Positions 1 to 6,987 of a stretch of DNA of 18,871 nt are shown here, piece after piece. The DNA comes from UBA1361 sp035647455 (GTDB lineage Bacteria > Bacillota_I > Bacilli_A > RFN20 > CAG-826), in the NCBI GenBank assembly GCA_035647455.1, contig DASRNI010000016.1:1-18871 (forward strand), read 5' to 3'. The position numbers and the translations under genes are program-made. How positions within the stretch are numbered: position 1 is the stretch's first letter; the number at the start of each line of letters is the position of its first letter. The notes below the pieces were generated by a model. That model did not search any database and was not told the origin of the DNA. It saw only the letters and a program-made list of their open reading frames with translations.

Positions 1-1232
1 GAAATAATGTTACCTGGTTGTGAGCCAACGTACGTGCGTAAAAAGCCGCGGAGTTTACTTTCGTCATCAATCCCGCCTAAACTTGCTTTGACAAGCTTGC
101 GGCCCATTGCCGTTGCGATTGAAATCGCTAAACTCGTCTTCCCCGTCCCTGGTGGGCCATAAAAACAAAGCACTGTTGCTTGTTGCGACTTCGCAAGCCG
201 CTTAACGGCCATAAATTCAACAATCCGTTGTTTCGGTTCTTTAAGACCGTAATGATCTTTATCTAAAACTTTGCGGATATTATCTAAATCTAAGTTATCG
301 ATTGTTTCTTGGTCGTAAGGTAGTTTAATTACCCAGTCAAGATACTCAATAATGCGGGACTTTTCGTTTTGGTCAACGCGGTTCATTTTGCGGACTTCTT
401 TGCGCACACGACTAGCGATATGCTGCGGGTAATAACGGAGCTTTAGCTGTGCTAAAATTTCTTCACCGCTATCAAAGTCTTCTTCCTCTTCTATTTCTTC
501 TTCCGTCTCGTCAACAAGTGGAATATCTTCCGCACTACGTCGATCAACTTTTTTCACTTGGTCACTCCGTGCTTTGTTGCGAATAATTTGACTGACCGCG
601 GTAACGGTATCGTTTTTAATCGCTTTTTCAATGAGTTTCATCAGTAACTCAAGCCGGGCAACCGGATCAAGCTCGCGTAAGATGGCCATCCGCTCTTCCG
701 TTAAAAGAAGGGCACGGTTCGCAACGTAATACGTTAGTTCATCAAGTGAAAGTGACTCGACAAGCGTTTCATTAAGCGTTAAATTGAGCCGGCGGACGTA
801 TTCAATATTGTTTTGTAAATAACGGTATAATCCGTCTTTTAAGTTGTTTTCATCAACATTATCGGGCACTGGTAAACTATTTACAACAAGACCTTCACCT
901 GAATAATAACTGCCGGTAAAGTCGAGTTCGACAAGTTTAACAATTGCGAGTGGTTCAAAACGGATTGTGTGATGGTGTTGCAGTTTTCTTACTTTAGTAA
1001 GACGGGCTAAAACACCAAACTTATGAATTTTTTCAAATTTGGGGGTGTGATCATGATAATCACGCTGGGTGACAACGATAATGAGTTTATCTGCTGTTGC
1101 ATCGGCCGCATCAATTGCATCAACTGTAAAACGGCGACCAGCATCTAAGTCGTCACTTTGGTTTTTCGGAAAGTACACTTGGTTCCTGGTGATTACAACC
1201 GGTAAGTTGTAACTACTTTGTAATTTATCCAT
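1..1232 (-). CDS. lon: Lon (LonA-type) ATP-dependent protease, N-terminal part, cut by the window edge
   Basis: Lon degrades damaged and regulatory proteins in the cytoplasm as an AAA+ serine protease. About 410 codons are present: the N-terminal substrate domain, the helical linker and the start of the ATPase domain. The Walker A GPPGTGKTS is at residues 359-367, close to its place in other LonA proteins, and the LGG-RDE/RG-RRTY-G-PG block that normally follows is recognisable but altered (GGIDDESKLRGFLRTYVG). A strongly acidic segment lies at about residues 239-258. The start at 1232 has an excellent site, AAGGAGG five bases upstream. The gene lies 23 bp downstream of tig on the same strand, so the two are probably co-transcribed; clpX, which separates them in Bacillus, is absent here. 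The protease domain with its Ser-Lys dyad is outside the window, so activity cannot be judged. Confidence 0.9.
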   Translation of the reverse strand, partial: MDKLQSSYNLPVVITRNQVYFPKNQSDDLDAGRRFTVDAIDAADATADKLIIVVTQRDYHDHTPKFEKIHKFGVLARLTKVRKLQHHHTIRFEPLAIVKLVELDFTGSYYSGEGLVVNSLPVPDNVDENNLKDGLYRYLQNNIEYVRRLNLTLNETLVESLSLDELTYYVANRALLLTEERMAILRELDPVARLELLMKLIEKAIKNDTVTAVSQIIRNKARSDQVKKVDRRSAEDIPLVDETEEEIEEEEDFDSGEEILAQLKLRYYPQHIASRVRKEVRKMNRVDQNEKSRIIEYLDWVIKLPYDQETIDNLDLDNIRKVLDKDHYGLKEPKQRIVEFMAVKRLAKSQQATVLCFYGPPGTGKTSLAISIATAMGRKLVKASLGGIDDESKLRGFLRTYVGSQPGNII

Positions 1233-1255
1233 ATTTACCTCCTTAAGTCGCGCTT

Positions 1256-2530
1256 TTATTCGTTTTCACTAACGAGTATGTCAAGCGTACGTTTTTGTTT
1301 AATTTCGGCACGTAAGTTATTTAAGTTATCGCCAAGGATTTCACGAATTCGCGCTTCTTCCATATTGTACATTTGTGCCATCTTGGCAATTTCAAAGTCA
1401 ACATCAGCATCGGTAACATCAACACCTTCAAGCGCGGCGATTTCTTCAAGCACTAAGAAGTTTTTAATTGTAACTTCGGCTTCAACAACGTATTTATCAT
1501 GAAGTGCTTCTTCGGTTTCACCAACCATTTTGATATATTCATCAAATTCCATTCCTTGTTGTTTAACTTGGTTTTTAAAGTTATCAAGTAATCGGTGGCC
1601 TTCTTGATGAATAATTTCATCAGCAATTTCAAACGTTGTTGCTTCACGTAAGTGGTCAAGTACTTTTTCAATATACTTTTGGCGTGCTTCTTGTTCTTTT
1701 TCCGTATTTACTTCGTAACGGACATGAATTTGTAAGCTCGCGACGTCGGTAACGTTCGCAAGCTTTAAACTTGCGGCGTATTCGTCCGTTAACTCCGGGA
1801 GTACTTTTGTTTTAATTTCGTGAACAACTGTTTTAAATACAGCATCTTTGCCTTTGAGTTCTTCCGTGTAGTTATCAGGGAACGTTACTTTAACATCAAG
1901 CGCTGCGCCAGGCATTGCGCCGACTAAAGCGTCTTCAAAGCCGGGAATAAATTGACCACTACCGAGTGTAAGTTCGTGATTATTTGCTTTTCCGCCTTCA
2001 AACGCAACGTCATCGACGAAACCTTCAAAGTCAATAATGACGGTGTCACCAAGTTCTGCCGCCGTTTCTTTCAGCACAAGTTCAGCACCACGCTCTAAGT
2101 ACGTATTAATTTTTGCTGTTACTTCTTCGTCAGTAATCTCAATTTCATCGTGACCAAGTTTAAGCCCTTTATATTCACTAAGCGTAACTTTGGGCGTGCT
2201 AACAACTTGAAAAACAAGTGTGAGTTCCGTGTCACTAAGTTTCGTAATGTTGTAACTTGGTTGTAAGAACGGAATAACTTTACTTTCTGTTAGTGCAAAG
2301 CGATAAACATCATTAATAATGACGCTGATTGCCTCTTCAAGTATTTTTGTTTGGTCAAGTTGCTTCACAATTAAGTCACGCGGTGCTTTACCTTTCCGGA
2401 ACCCTTTAATGTTCACGTTTTCGCCAAGTTTCGTAATTGCTTTCTCTTGGGCTTCTTGCCAACTTTTTGTATCTACATCAACGGTTAGTTCATAGACACT
2501 AGGTTTAACTGTTTTTACATCTAATTTCAT
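1256..2530 (-). CDS. tig: Trigger factor, ribosome-associated chaperone / prolyl isomerase
   Basis: Trigger factor binds the ribosome exit tunnel and shields nascent chains. The 424-aa length is usual for the family. The ribosome-docking signature GFRKGKAP lies at residues 43-50. The FKBP-like prolyl isomerase domain follows at about 160-240 (LGDTVIIDFEG, then a GSGQFIPGFEDALVG segment), and the rest is the helical chaperone domain. The start is supported by GAGGAGAAG a few bases upstream of the ATG at 2530 and by a TATAAT -10 element on the minus strand at 2555-2560, giving a leader of about 18 nt. lon follows 23 bp downstream with its own strong ribosome site, so a chaperone-protease operon is likely. 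Nothing is missing or broken. Confidence 0.96.
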   Translation of the reverse strand: MKLDVKTVKPSVYELTVDVDTKSWQEAQEKAITKLGENVNIKGFRKGKAPRDLIVKQLDQTKILEEAISVIINDVYRFALTESKVIPFLQPSYNITKLSDTELTLVFQVVSTPKVTLSEYKGLKLGHDEIEITDEEVTAKINTYLERGAELVLKETAAELGDTVIIDFEGFVDDVAFEGGKANNHELTLGSGQFIPGFEDALVGAMPGAALDVKVTFPDNYTEELKGKDAVFKTVVHEIKTKVLPELTDEYAASLKLANVTDVASLQIHVRYEVNTEKEQEARQKYIEKVLDHLREATTFEIADEIIHQEGHRLLDNFKNQVKQQGMEFDEYIKMVGETEEALHDKYVVEAEVTIKNFLVLEEIAALEGVDVTDADVDFEIAKMAQMYNMEEARIREILGDNLNNLRAEIKQKRTLDILVSENE

Positions 2531-2554
2531 ATTCTTCTCCTCTTAATCGTCAGT

Positions 2555-2560
2555 ATTATA
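2555..2560 (-). promoter_or_regulatory. Promoter -10 of tig-lon
   Basis: Minus strand reads TATAAT. The expected start of transcription is near 2548, 18 bases before the tig ATG. No good -35 is visible: the matching place overlaps the terminator hairpin of the upstream gene. Confidence 0.55.
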
Positions 2561-2562
2561 CT

Positions 2563-2590
2563 AAAAAAAATACTATTCATAAAGAATAGT
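2563..2590 (-). terminator. Rho-independent terminator after the 2615-3556 gene
   Basis: Read on the minus strand, ACTATTC - 5-nt loop - GAATAGT forms a perfect 7-bp stem and is followed by A and then eight Ts. It separates the hypothetical gene upstream from tig and partly overlaps the tig promoter region. Confidence 0.75.
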
Positions 2591-2614
2591 CACTTAAAAA
2601 CACTAATTTAGTGC

Positions 2615-3556
2615 TTATTTGAAAAATTCGTCCATTTTGTAGTGCTTATGTAGTGCAGCGAGTTTAGCGTAGTCTAAACCTTTTTCTCGGGCATGTTCAC
2701 GTAAACTTATGCTTTCGTCAAAGAAATTCAAAGCGTGAACATAATAGTTATGGAGCATCAGCTGATAATCTTTTTCGGCGAGTTTATGCGGATATAAATA
2801 TATGGCATGTGTGCGAAAAATTGTATACATTGTCTGCCGAATAGTCACATTTTTTTGAAATTCGACATATTGATGAATTAATTGATTATATGCGCTAGTA
2901 TACTCGTAGAACCCCGGCATAATCTTGGGAAAATTGATGACATGTTTTTCACCAAACTTCATAATTTCAATTGTTTCTTCATACGCACGATCGAAAAGGT
3001 CAACAAAGACGTAATGTTTGAGATAGTCATCTTCTTCACTAAGCAAAATTGGTTCTAAAAGCGCTTTAATCTCCGGACGATGTAAGTTTAGGAGAATTAA
3101 GTCAACTGCTTGGTACACGCGTTTTGGGCTGTCACTTGCGAGACTCTCTACTAAGTAAGCAACGGCGACTTCAGGTTTCTTAACCGTTGGCATCATGAGC
3201 TTCTGCGTTTTGTTGCGCCATTCTTGCACTAACTCATTAACTTCCTGCGAAATATACGGTTTTTCCGCATAAAGATCAAGTGCTTCAAGTGCTTCAAGGA
3301 AGCGATCAGCATCGAGTAAAAAATCAATATGAAAATCAATGAGTAAAACCGCATCGTAATGGTACAGTTCATCTAAATGTTGATGTATTTTATCGAGAAT
3401 AAATTCGTCTAAGCCTTCAAACTTTAACAAGCGCGATAGTAAGATAATTTCATAAGGATCCGTTTCGTTTGCTAACTTTTCCTTATATGCGGCTACTCTT
3501 TCCTCGGCGCTTCTACCGTCATCAAAGTAACTGAATATATCGTCTTTCATTTTCAT
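2615..3556 (-). CDS. Hypothetical mostly alpha-helical protein
   Basis: I do not recognise this 313-aa protein. It is soluble, acidic and predicted helical throughout, with repeated short leucine-rich helices (for example at residues 50-110 and 150-190) that recall HEAT- or TPR-like arrays. There is no signal peptide, membrane helix or catalytic motif. The reading frame is open up to 3592, but that upstream part lies inside the terminator of the previous gene, so translation probably starts at the ATG at 3556 (MKMKDD). No Shine-Dalgarno sequence is seen. Instead an extended -10, TGTTATACT, ends seven bases before this ATG, so the mRNA may be leaderless. It is a single-gene unit with its own terminator at 2563-2590. 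A function cannot be given. Confidence 0.75.
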   Translation of the reverse strand: MKMKDDIFSYFDDGRSAEERVAAYKEKLANETDPYEIILLSRLLKFEGLDEFILDKIHQHLDELYHYDAVLLIDFHIDFLLDADRFLEALEALDLYAEKPYISQEVNELVQEWRNKTQKLMMPTVKKPEVAVAYLVESLASDSPKRVYQAVDLILLNLHRPEIKALLEPILLSEEDDYLKHYVFVDLFDRAYEETIEIMKFGEKHVINFPKIMPGFYEYTSAYNQLIHQYVEFQKNVTIRQTMYTIFRTHAIYLYPHKLAEKDYQLMLHNYYVHALNFFDESISLREHAREKGLDYAKLAALHKHYKMDEFFK

Positions 3557-3562
3557 GATTTT

Positions 3563-3571
3563 AGTATAACA
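3563..3571 (-). promoter_or_regulatory. Extended -10 promoter of the 2615-3556 gene, probably leaderless
   Basis: The minus strand reads TGTTATACT, a TGn-TATACT extended -10. Counting seven bases from its last base places +1 on the A of the ATG at 3556. No -35 match and no ribosome site are visible. Confidence 0.5.
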
Positions 3572-3572
3572 T

Positions 3573-3594
3573 AAAAAAGTGCCTAAAGGCACTT
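3573..3594 (-). terminator. Rho-independent terminator after the antiporter gene
   Basis: Minus strand: AAGTGCC - TTTA - GGCACTT followed by a T run. A compact stem with U tail, 33 bp after the antiporter stop codon. Confidence 0.8.
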
Positions 3595-3626
3595 AATTAT
3601 TTGTGAGAATAAACTCGCTTTAAAAC

Positions 3627-4976
3627 TTAAGTTTCTTCATCTTCAGAAGTTGGAGTAACCATTTCGGTTGCGCCACTACTTGACTGTAAGACAGGTTTTG
3701 GACCGATAATTTCGACACTTTTCTCGGTTGTGTAACTTTTTGTTAAGTAAAGTGAAAGTTTCGCACTCGGTGGTCCAAAGATTTCATAAAGTACACCACT
3801 TGAAACAATAATCGTTGTTAACTGGAGTGCCATTTCATGTAAACCGTAACTTTCTAAAATGCGTGAGCCGAGCGCAGCAAGACCAAGCGAAACCCCGGCT
3901 TGGGGGATGAGCGCTAATCCTAAGTACTTCTTATTGTTTTCTGTACTGCGGGCGACAACACTACCGAGCGAGGCGCCAGCATACTTACCGGCAATCCGGA
4001 CAAGGAAATAAACAACGCCAACGATCCCGATTTGGCCAAGTGTGGCAAAATCAAGCCGCATCCCCGATAAAACGAAGAAGAATGTTAAAATTGGCGGTGA
4101 AAATTGATCGATTTGCCGGAACAAGCCCTCATCTTCAGCAAAGTTTGTATAAGCCATTCCCATCGCCATTACGCCTAAAAGCGGGGAGATATCGAGTAAA
4201 GCACTAAGACCACTAAAGCCCGCTAAAATGGCGATTGTAATAATAAGACGGTTATCTTTCGTCCGTTTTGGTGGCGTAATAACTTTTAGCAGCCAACCAA
4301 GGAAAAAGCCCACAGCGACAAGCCCAATATTATAAACGATTGGTAAAAAGATACTCATGAAGTCGATGCCACCAGCAGCATGGTTACCGGTAATAATCGC
4401 AATTGCTAAACTGAATAAAATGAGAGAAATCGCGTCGTCTAAAGAAACAACTTGCAAAATTGTATTAACAAAATCGCCTTTAGCTTTCGTTTGACGAATC
4501 GTCATCATCGTCGAAGCTGGTGCGGTTGCGCTTGCAATCGCGGAGAGTAATAAAATTAAATCAAGCCCTAAACCAGGCCAGGCAAGCCATAATACAACAA
4601 AGATAAATAGGGCGGCAAATAAACTTTCAAAAAGCGTTATGATAACGATTTTACCGCCACTTTTCTTCAGAATATCAAACTTGAAAAAGCGCCCAACACC
4701 GAAAGCAATAAAGGCAAGAGCTAAGTCGGTAAGAAAACTCATGCCGCTCGTGATTTCGGCCGGGATTAGGCCAGCTGGACCAAAAATAAGTTTGGAAACT
4801 GGTCCAAGCAAGATACCAGCTAAAATGTAAGCAGTAACGTTTGGAAGGCGAAGCGGTTTCGTAAGTCGCGTTAATAAAAACCCAATCATCAACATGATTG
4901 CGAGTGAAATAAGTACAAAAGGTACTCGGGCATCAACGAGTGGGGACGAGATTAAGCTCGGGACTAAATTAAGCAT
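3627..4976 (-). CDS. CPA2-family cation/proton antiporter (Kef/NapA-like membrane domain)
   Basis: This 449-aa integral membrane protein exchanges a monovalent cation (Na+ or K+) for protons across the cytoplasmic membrane. About 12 hydrophobic helices fill residues 10-410. The early LRLPNVTAYILAGILLGP segment is the classic CPA2 pattern (P-x-V-x-x-Y-x-x-x-G-x-x-x-G-P). The TrkA-N/RCK regulatory domain that Kef proteins carry is absent; the tail after residue 415 is short, polar and acidic. Start: AGGAGGT lies six bases before the ATG at 4976. The promoter is TTGCAT-N17-TATAAT. It diverges from a LysR gene across a 135-bp region with a clear palindrome, so LysR control is likely. The transported ion cannot be told from sequence. 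Confidence 0.88.
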   Translation of the reverse strand: MLNLVPSLISSPLVDARVPFVLISLAIMLMIGFLLTRLTKPLRLPNVTAYILAGILLGPVSKLIFGPAGLIPAEITSGMSFLTDLALAFIAFGVGRFFKFDILKKSGGKIVIITLFESLFAALFIFVVLWLAWPGLGLDLILLLSAIASATAPASTMMTIRQTKAKGDFVNTILQVVSLDDAISLILFSLAIAIITGNHAAGGIDFMSIFLPIVYNIGLVAVGFFLGWLLKVITPPKRTKDNRLIITIAILAGFSGLSALLDISPLLGVMAMGMAYTNFAEDEGLFRQIDQFSPPILTFFFVLSGMRLDFATLGQIGIVGVVYFLVRIAGKYAGASLGSVVARSTENNKKYLGLALIPQAGVSLGLAALGSRILESYGLHEMALQLTTIIVSSGVLYEIFGPPSAKLSLYLTKSYTTEKSVEIIGPKPVLQSSSGATEMVTPTSEDEET

Positions 4977-5007
4977 TTAAAAACCTCCTTCAAACGATAT
5001 CGACACA

Positions 5008-5036
5008 ATTATACTATGGTTAAAACTTGAATGCAA
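5008..5036 (-). promoter_or_regulatory. Promoter of the antiporter gene
   Basis: Minus strand -10 TATAAT at 5008-5013 and -35 TTGCAT at 5031-5036, spacer 17. Expected +1 near 5001. The weak -35 fits a promoter that needs an activator, and the LysR palindrome lies immediately upstream. Confidence 0.6.
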
Positions 5037-5055
5037 TCTTATAGTTTGTTATAAT
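5027..5055 (+). promoter_or_regulatory. Promoter of the LysR-type regulator
   Basis: TTGAAT at 5027-5032, 17-bp spacer, TATAAT at 5050-5055 with the TGn extension at 5047-5049. Strong match. The -10 lies inside the palindrome at 5039-5062, as expected for negative autoregulation. Confidence 0.65.
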
Positions 5056-5062
5056 ACTATAA
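5039..5062. promoter_or_regulatory. Candidate LysR-type operator, TTATAGT-N10-ACTATAA
   Basis: Perfect 7-bp inverted repeat with a 10-nt spacer. It contains the T-N11-A type core of LysR-family sites, lies at about -38 to -61 relative to the antiporter start, and covers the -10 of the LysR gene itself. Assignment to this LysR protein is inference from position. Confidence 0.6.
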
Positions 5063-5111
5063 AATAATCTTATACTTAAATTTACAGTAATTCACTTGAT
5101 TGGAGCACTAA

Positions 5112-5990
5112 ATGATTGATCAAAAACTGCGTACATTACTTGTTTTAGAAAAAGAACGTAATTTTTCGCGAGCGGCTGAAATATTAGAGATTACACAGCC
5201 AGCAGTAACACAGCAAATTAACCGGCTCGAAGAAGAACATAATATTAAAATATTCACGCGCGTAGGTCGCCAACTCAAGTTAACGAAAGAAGGCGAAGTT
5301 CTCGTGAGCACTGCGCGGAAACTTGAAGCGCTTGAAGGCGCACTAACGAAAGAGCTATATACCGAGAAAACTGGGCATCGCCGGCTTGATATCGGCATTA
5401 CATTAACGGCCGGTAACTACTTCATTCCGGCAATTCTGGAAGTTTTTAAAGCAAAGTATCCGTTAACTCGTTTTAATTTTCATACCGATATTGCAACGAA
5501 CATTTACGAACGACTTAAATACCGTGAACTCGACTTTGCAATAATTGACGGTATCCCACCAACGGGCGAATTTATGACCCATCTTTTAGCAAATGACGAG
5601 CTAATTGTTATCGCACCACGTGGTCACGCGTTAGCCCGTCAAAAAAAGGTGACGCTTGACGACTTAAAAAAAGAAAAGTTTATCTTACGCCACGAAACGG
5701 CGAATACACGGGAGATTTTTGAAGATTATTTGCAGGAACGCTTTGATTCAATTACAAACTTCGATGTGATCTTAGAAATTGATAATACAGCGCTTATTAA
5801 ACAACTAATTATTGCTGGTCACGGCCTGAGCGTGATGTCGCGGGCAATTTGTGCGGTCAATTTAAGCATCGGGACAATCGCGGAAATTAAAGTTGAGAAC
5901 TTTAGTTTAAAACGCGGCATTTACTTAATTTACCGTAAAGAGTTAAGTCACGAACCAATTATTCAAAGTATTTTAGCGTTAAGTGAATAA
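5112..5990 (+). CDS. LysR-family transcriptional regulator
   Basis: A 292-aa LysR-type regulator, the usual family length. The winged helix-turn-helix is at the N-terminus (residues about 17-41, NFSRAAEILEITQPAVTQQI), followed by the linker helix and a periplasmic-binding-protein-like effector domain from about residue 88. It binds DNA as a tetramer and responds to a small effector; the effector is unknown. The ATG at 5112 has GGAG six bases upstream. It is transcribed divergently from the antiporter, the classic layout in which a LysR protein activates its neighbour and represses itself, and a matching palindrome is present between them. A signal linked to pH, sodium or potassium would be plausible but is inference. 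It ends in a bidirectional terminator. Confidence 0.93.
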   Translation: MIDQKLRTLLVLEKERNFSRAAEILEITQPAVTQQINRLEEEHNIKIFTRVGRQLKLTKEGEVLVSTARKLEALEGALTKELYTEKTGHRRLDIGITLTAGNYFIPAILEVFKAKYPLTRFNFHTDIATNIYERLKYRELDFAIIDGIPPTGEFMTHLLANDELIVIAPRGHALARQKKVTLDDLKKEKFILRHETANTREIFEDYLQERFDSITNFDVILEIDNTALIKQLIIAGHGLSVMSRAICAVNLSIGTIAEIKVENFSLKRGIYLIYRKELSHEPIIQSILALSE

Positions 5991-5992
5991 AA

Positions 5993-6034
5993 AAAACACA
6001 ACGGCGTGTTTAAACGATACAAATGTTGTGTTTT
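5993..6034. terminator. Bidirectional terminator between lysR and the 53-codon gene
   Basis: AAAACACAAC (5993-6002) pairs perfectly with GTTGTGTTTT (6025-6034) across a 22-nt loop. The minus-strand reading ends in eight Ts, the plus-strand reading in four. It serves the convergent genes on both sides. Confidence 0.7.
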
Positions 6035-6041
6035 AGAAGAA

Positions 6042-6203
6042 TTATTGTTTTAAGTAATGATCTTTTAGGAGTTCCACCAGCGTGTCAATCGCCACGACAA
6101 CATCATCTTCCAGCAAACCACTTAATATTTCACCACGTTCTTCTAAACGCCTTTTTTTCACTTCACGTAAGTTACTAATTGTTTCGTAGACTAATCTTTC
6201 CAT
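6042..6203 (-). CDS. Small hypothetical protein, 53 aa
   Basis: An ORF of 53 codons beginning MERLVYETISNLREVKKRR and ending TAA at 6042. AAAGGAAA lies about eight bases before the ATG. The product is charged and likely two helices: a basic one at residues 5-22 and an amphipathic acidic one at 28-50. No cysteine pair, membrane helix or known motif is seen. It is 65 bp downstream of the TetR gene on the same strand and ends at a good terminator, so it is probably a real gene, either read with tetR or from its own promoter (TTGCTA-N17-TAAAAT, 6235-6263). I do not recognise it; an anti-regulator or adaptor role would be guesswork. Confidence 0.6.
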   Translation of the reverse strand: MERLVYETISNLREVKKRRLEERGEILSGLLEDDVVVAIDTLVELLKDHYLKQ

Positions 6204-6234
6204 ATTATGTTTCCTTTCTTAAATTAACATTTTA

Positions 6235-6263
6235 ATTTTATCACCCTTACATAGTGATAGCAA
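6235..6263 (-). promoter_or_regulatory. Possible promoter of the 53-codon gene with palindrome in the spacer
   Basis: Minus strand TTGCTA (6258-6263), 17-bp spacer, TAAAAT (6235-6240). The spacer region holds TATCAC-N9-GTGATA (6239-6259), a 6-bp inverted repeat that could be an operator, or alternatively a weak hairpin after tetR. Confidence 0.35.
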
Positions 6264-6268
6264 TGCAA

Positions 6269-6862
6269 TTAAGCGGTGACGACCCGCAGTAATTGCGCAA
6301 TATACGCCGCACGAAACTCAGGGTTATTGTACGGTTCCATTACTTTTTCATCAATTTGTAAAAGACTAAAAAGCATTGGTAAAATTGCGCCGGAGAATAT
6401 AATCATATAACGCGCGCGAAGTTCATGCGGGTTTTCACTTTGAATGGCGTGACTTAAATTTTTATAAACGAGTTCAGTAAACGTTTCATCTTCAAAAAAG
6501 CGGTAAAAAAGTTCATTCACAGACATCAGTTGATTATCGATTGATAAAAAGAGATATTTAAGTATCCCGGCGTTCTCGGCAACAAAGTTATATAAGACAT
6601 TTAGCATATCTGCGAGTAAAAGCGTCATATTCTCATCCTTTGTCGTTTTTAAGAGCCGATCACTAATCAGCACTTTTAATTCATCAAGCACATCAATAAT
6701 CACCGCTTCAATAAGGCGATCTTTCGAACCAAAATGGTAATTAACCGCGGCGACATTCATATATGAATGTGTTGTGATATCTTTAATCGTTACGTACCCG
6801 TGTTCTTTAATTAACGTTTTCGTCGTTTCTAAGAGCACTTCTTTCACATCTTTTTTACTCAT
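6269..6862 (-). CDS. TetR/AcrR-family transcriptional repressor
   Basis: A 197-aa regulator with the N-terminal TetR DNA-binding domain at residues 7-55, including the hallmark helix-turn-helix ending VAAVNYHFGSKDRLIEAV. The rest is the helical ligand-binding and dimerisation domain; its ligand is unknown. The ATG at 6862 is preceded by AAAGGGA. The promoter is near consensus (TTTACA-N17-TATAAT) and a perfect 18-bp palindrome sits across its spacer and -35, so autorepression is very likely. The same palindrome is upstream of the divergent epimerase/dehydratase gene, the natural target. TetR-dehydrogenase pairs often respond to a toxic or lipophilic substrate of the enzyme; that is inference here. 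Confidence 0.92.
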   Translation of the reverse strand: MSKKDVKEVLLETTKTLIKEHGYVTIKDITTHSYMNVAAVNYHFGSKDRLIEAVIIDVLDELKVLISDRLLKTTKDENMTLLLADMLNVLYNFVAENAGILKYLFLSIDNQLMSVNELFYRFFEDETFTELVYKNLSHAIQSENPHELRARYMIIFSGAILPMLFSLLQIDEKVMEPYNNPEFRAAYIAQLLRVVTA

Positions 6863-6910
6863 TTTCTAATTCCCTTTCAAATTGCATTTTAAACGGCATT
6901 TCCCGTACAC

Positions 6911-6939
6911 ATTATAGTATACATTTGCTAAAATGTAAA
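6911..6939 (-). promoter_or_regulatory. Promoter of the TetR gene
   Basis: Minus strand TTTACA (6934-6939), 17-bp spacer, TATAAT (6911-6916). Expected +1 near 6904, giving a leader of about 42 nt. Confidence 0.65.
6920..6937. promoter_or_regulatory. Candidate TetR operator, TACATTTGCTAAAATGTA
   Basis: TACATTT and AAATGTA form a perfect 7-bp inverted repeat around GCTA, a size usual for TetR-family operators. It overlaps the spacer and -35 of the tetR promoter and includes TTGCTA (6925-6930), which can serve as the -35 of the divergent gene with TCAAAT at 6948-6953. Confidence 0.6.
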
Positions 6940-6987
6940 TGGATATTTCAAATGCATATTTAAAATTCATATTAGAGGAGAAAAATT

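Noticed and set aside
3557..3592. Upstream start at 3592 for the hypothetical gene
   Set aside because: The added residues are read through the terminator hairpin and T run of the antiporter gene, and no ribosome site precedes them; the promoter lies inside this stretch.
6875..6964. Two similar segments, TTTCAAATTGCATTTTAAA and TTTCAAATGCATATTTAAA, flanking the tetR promoter
   Set aside because: They match only with a shifted base in AT-rich DNA; probably chance, though a weak second operator cannot be excluded.
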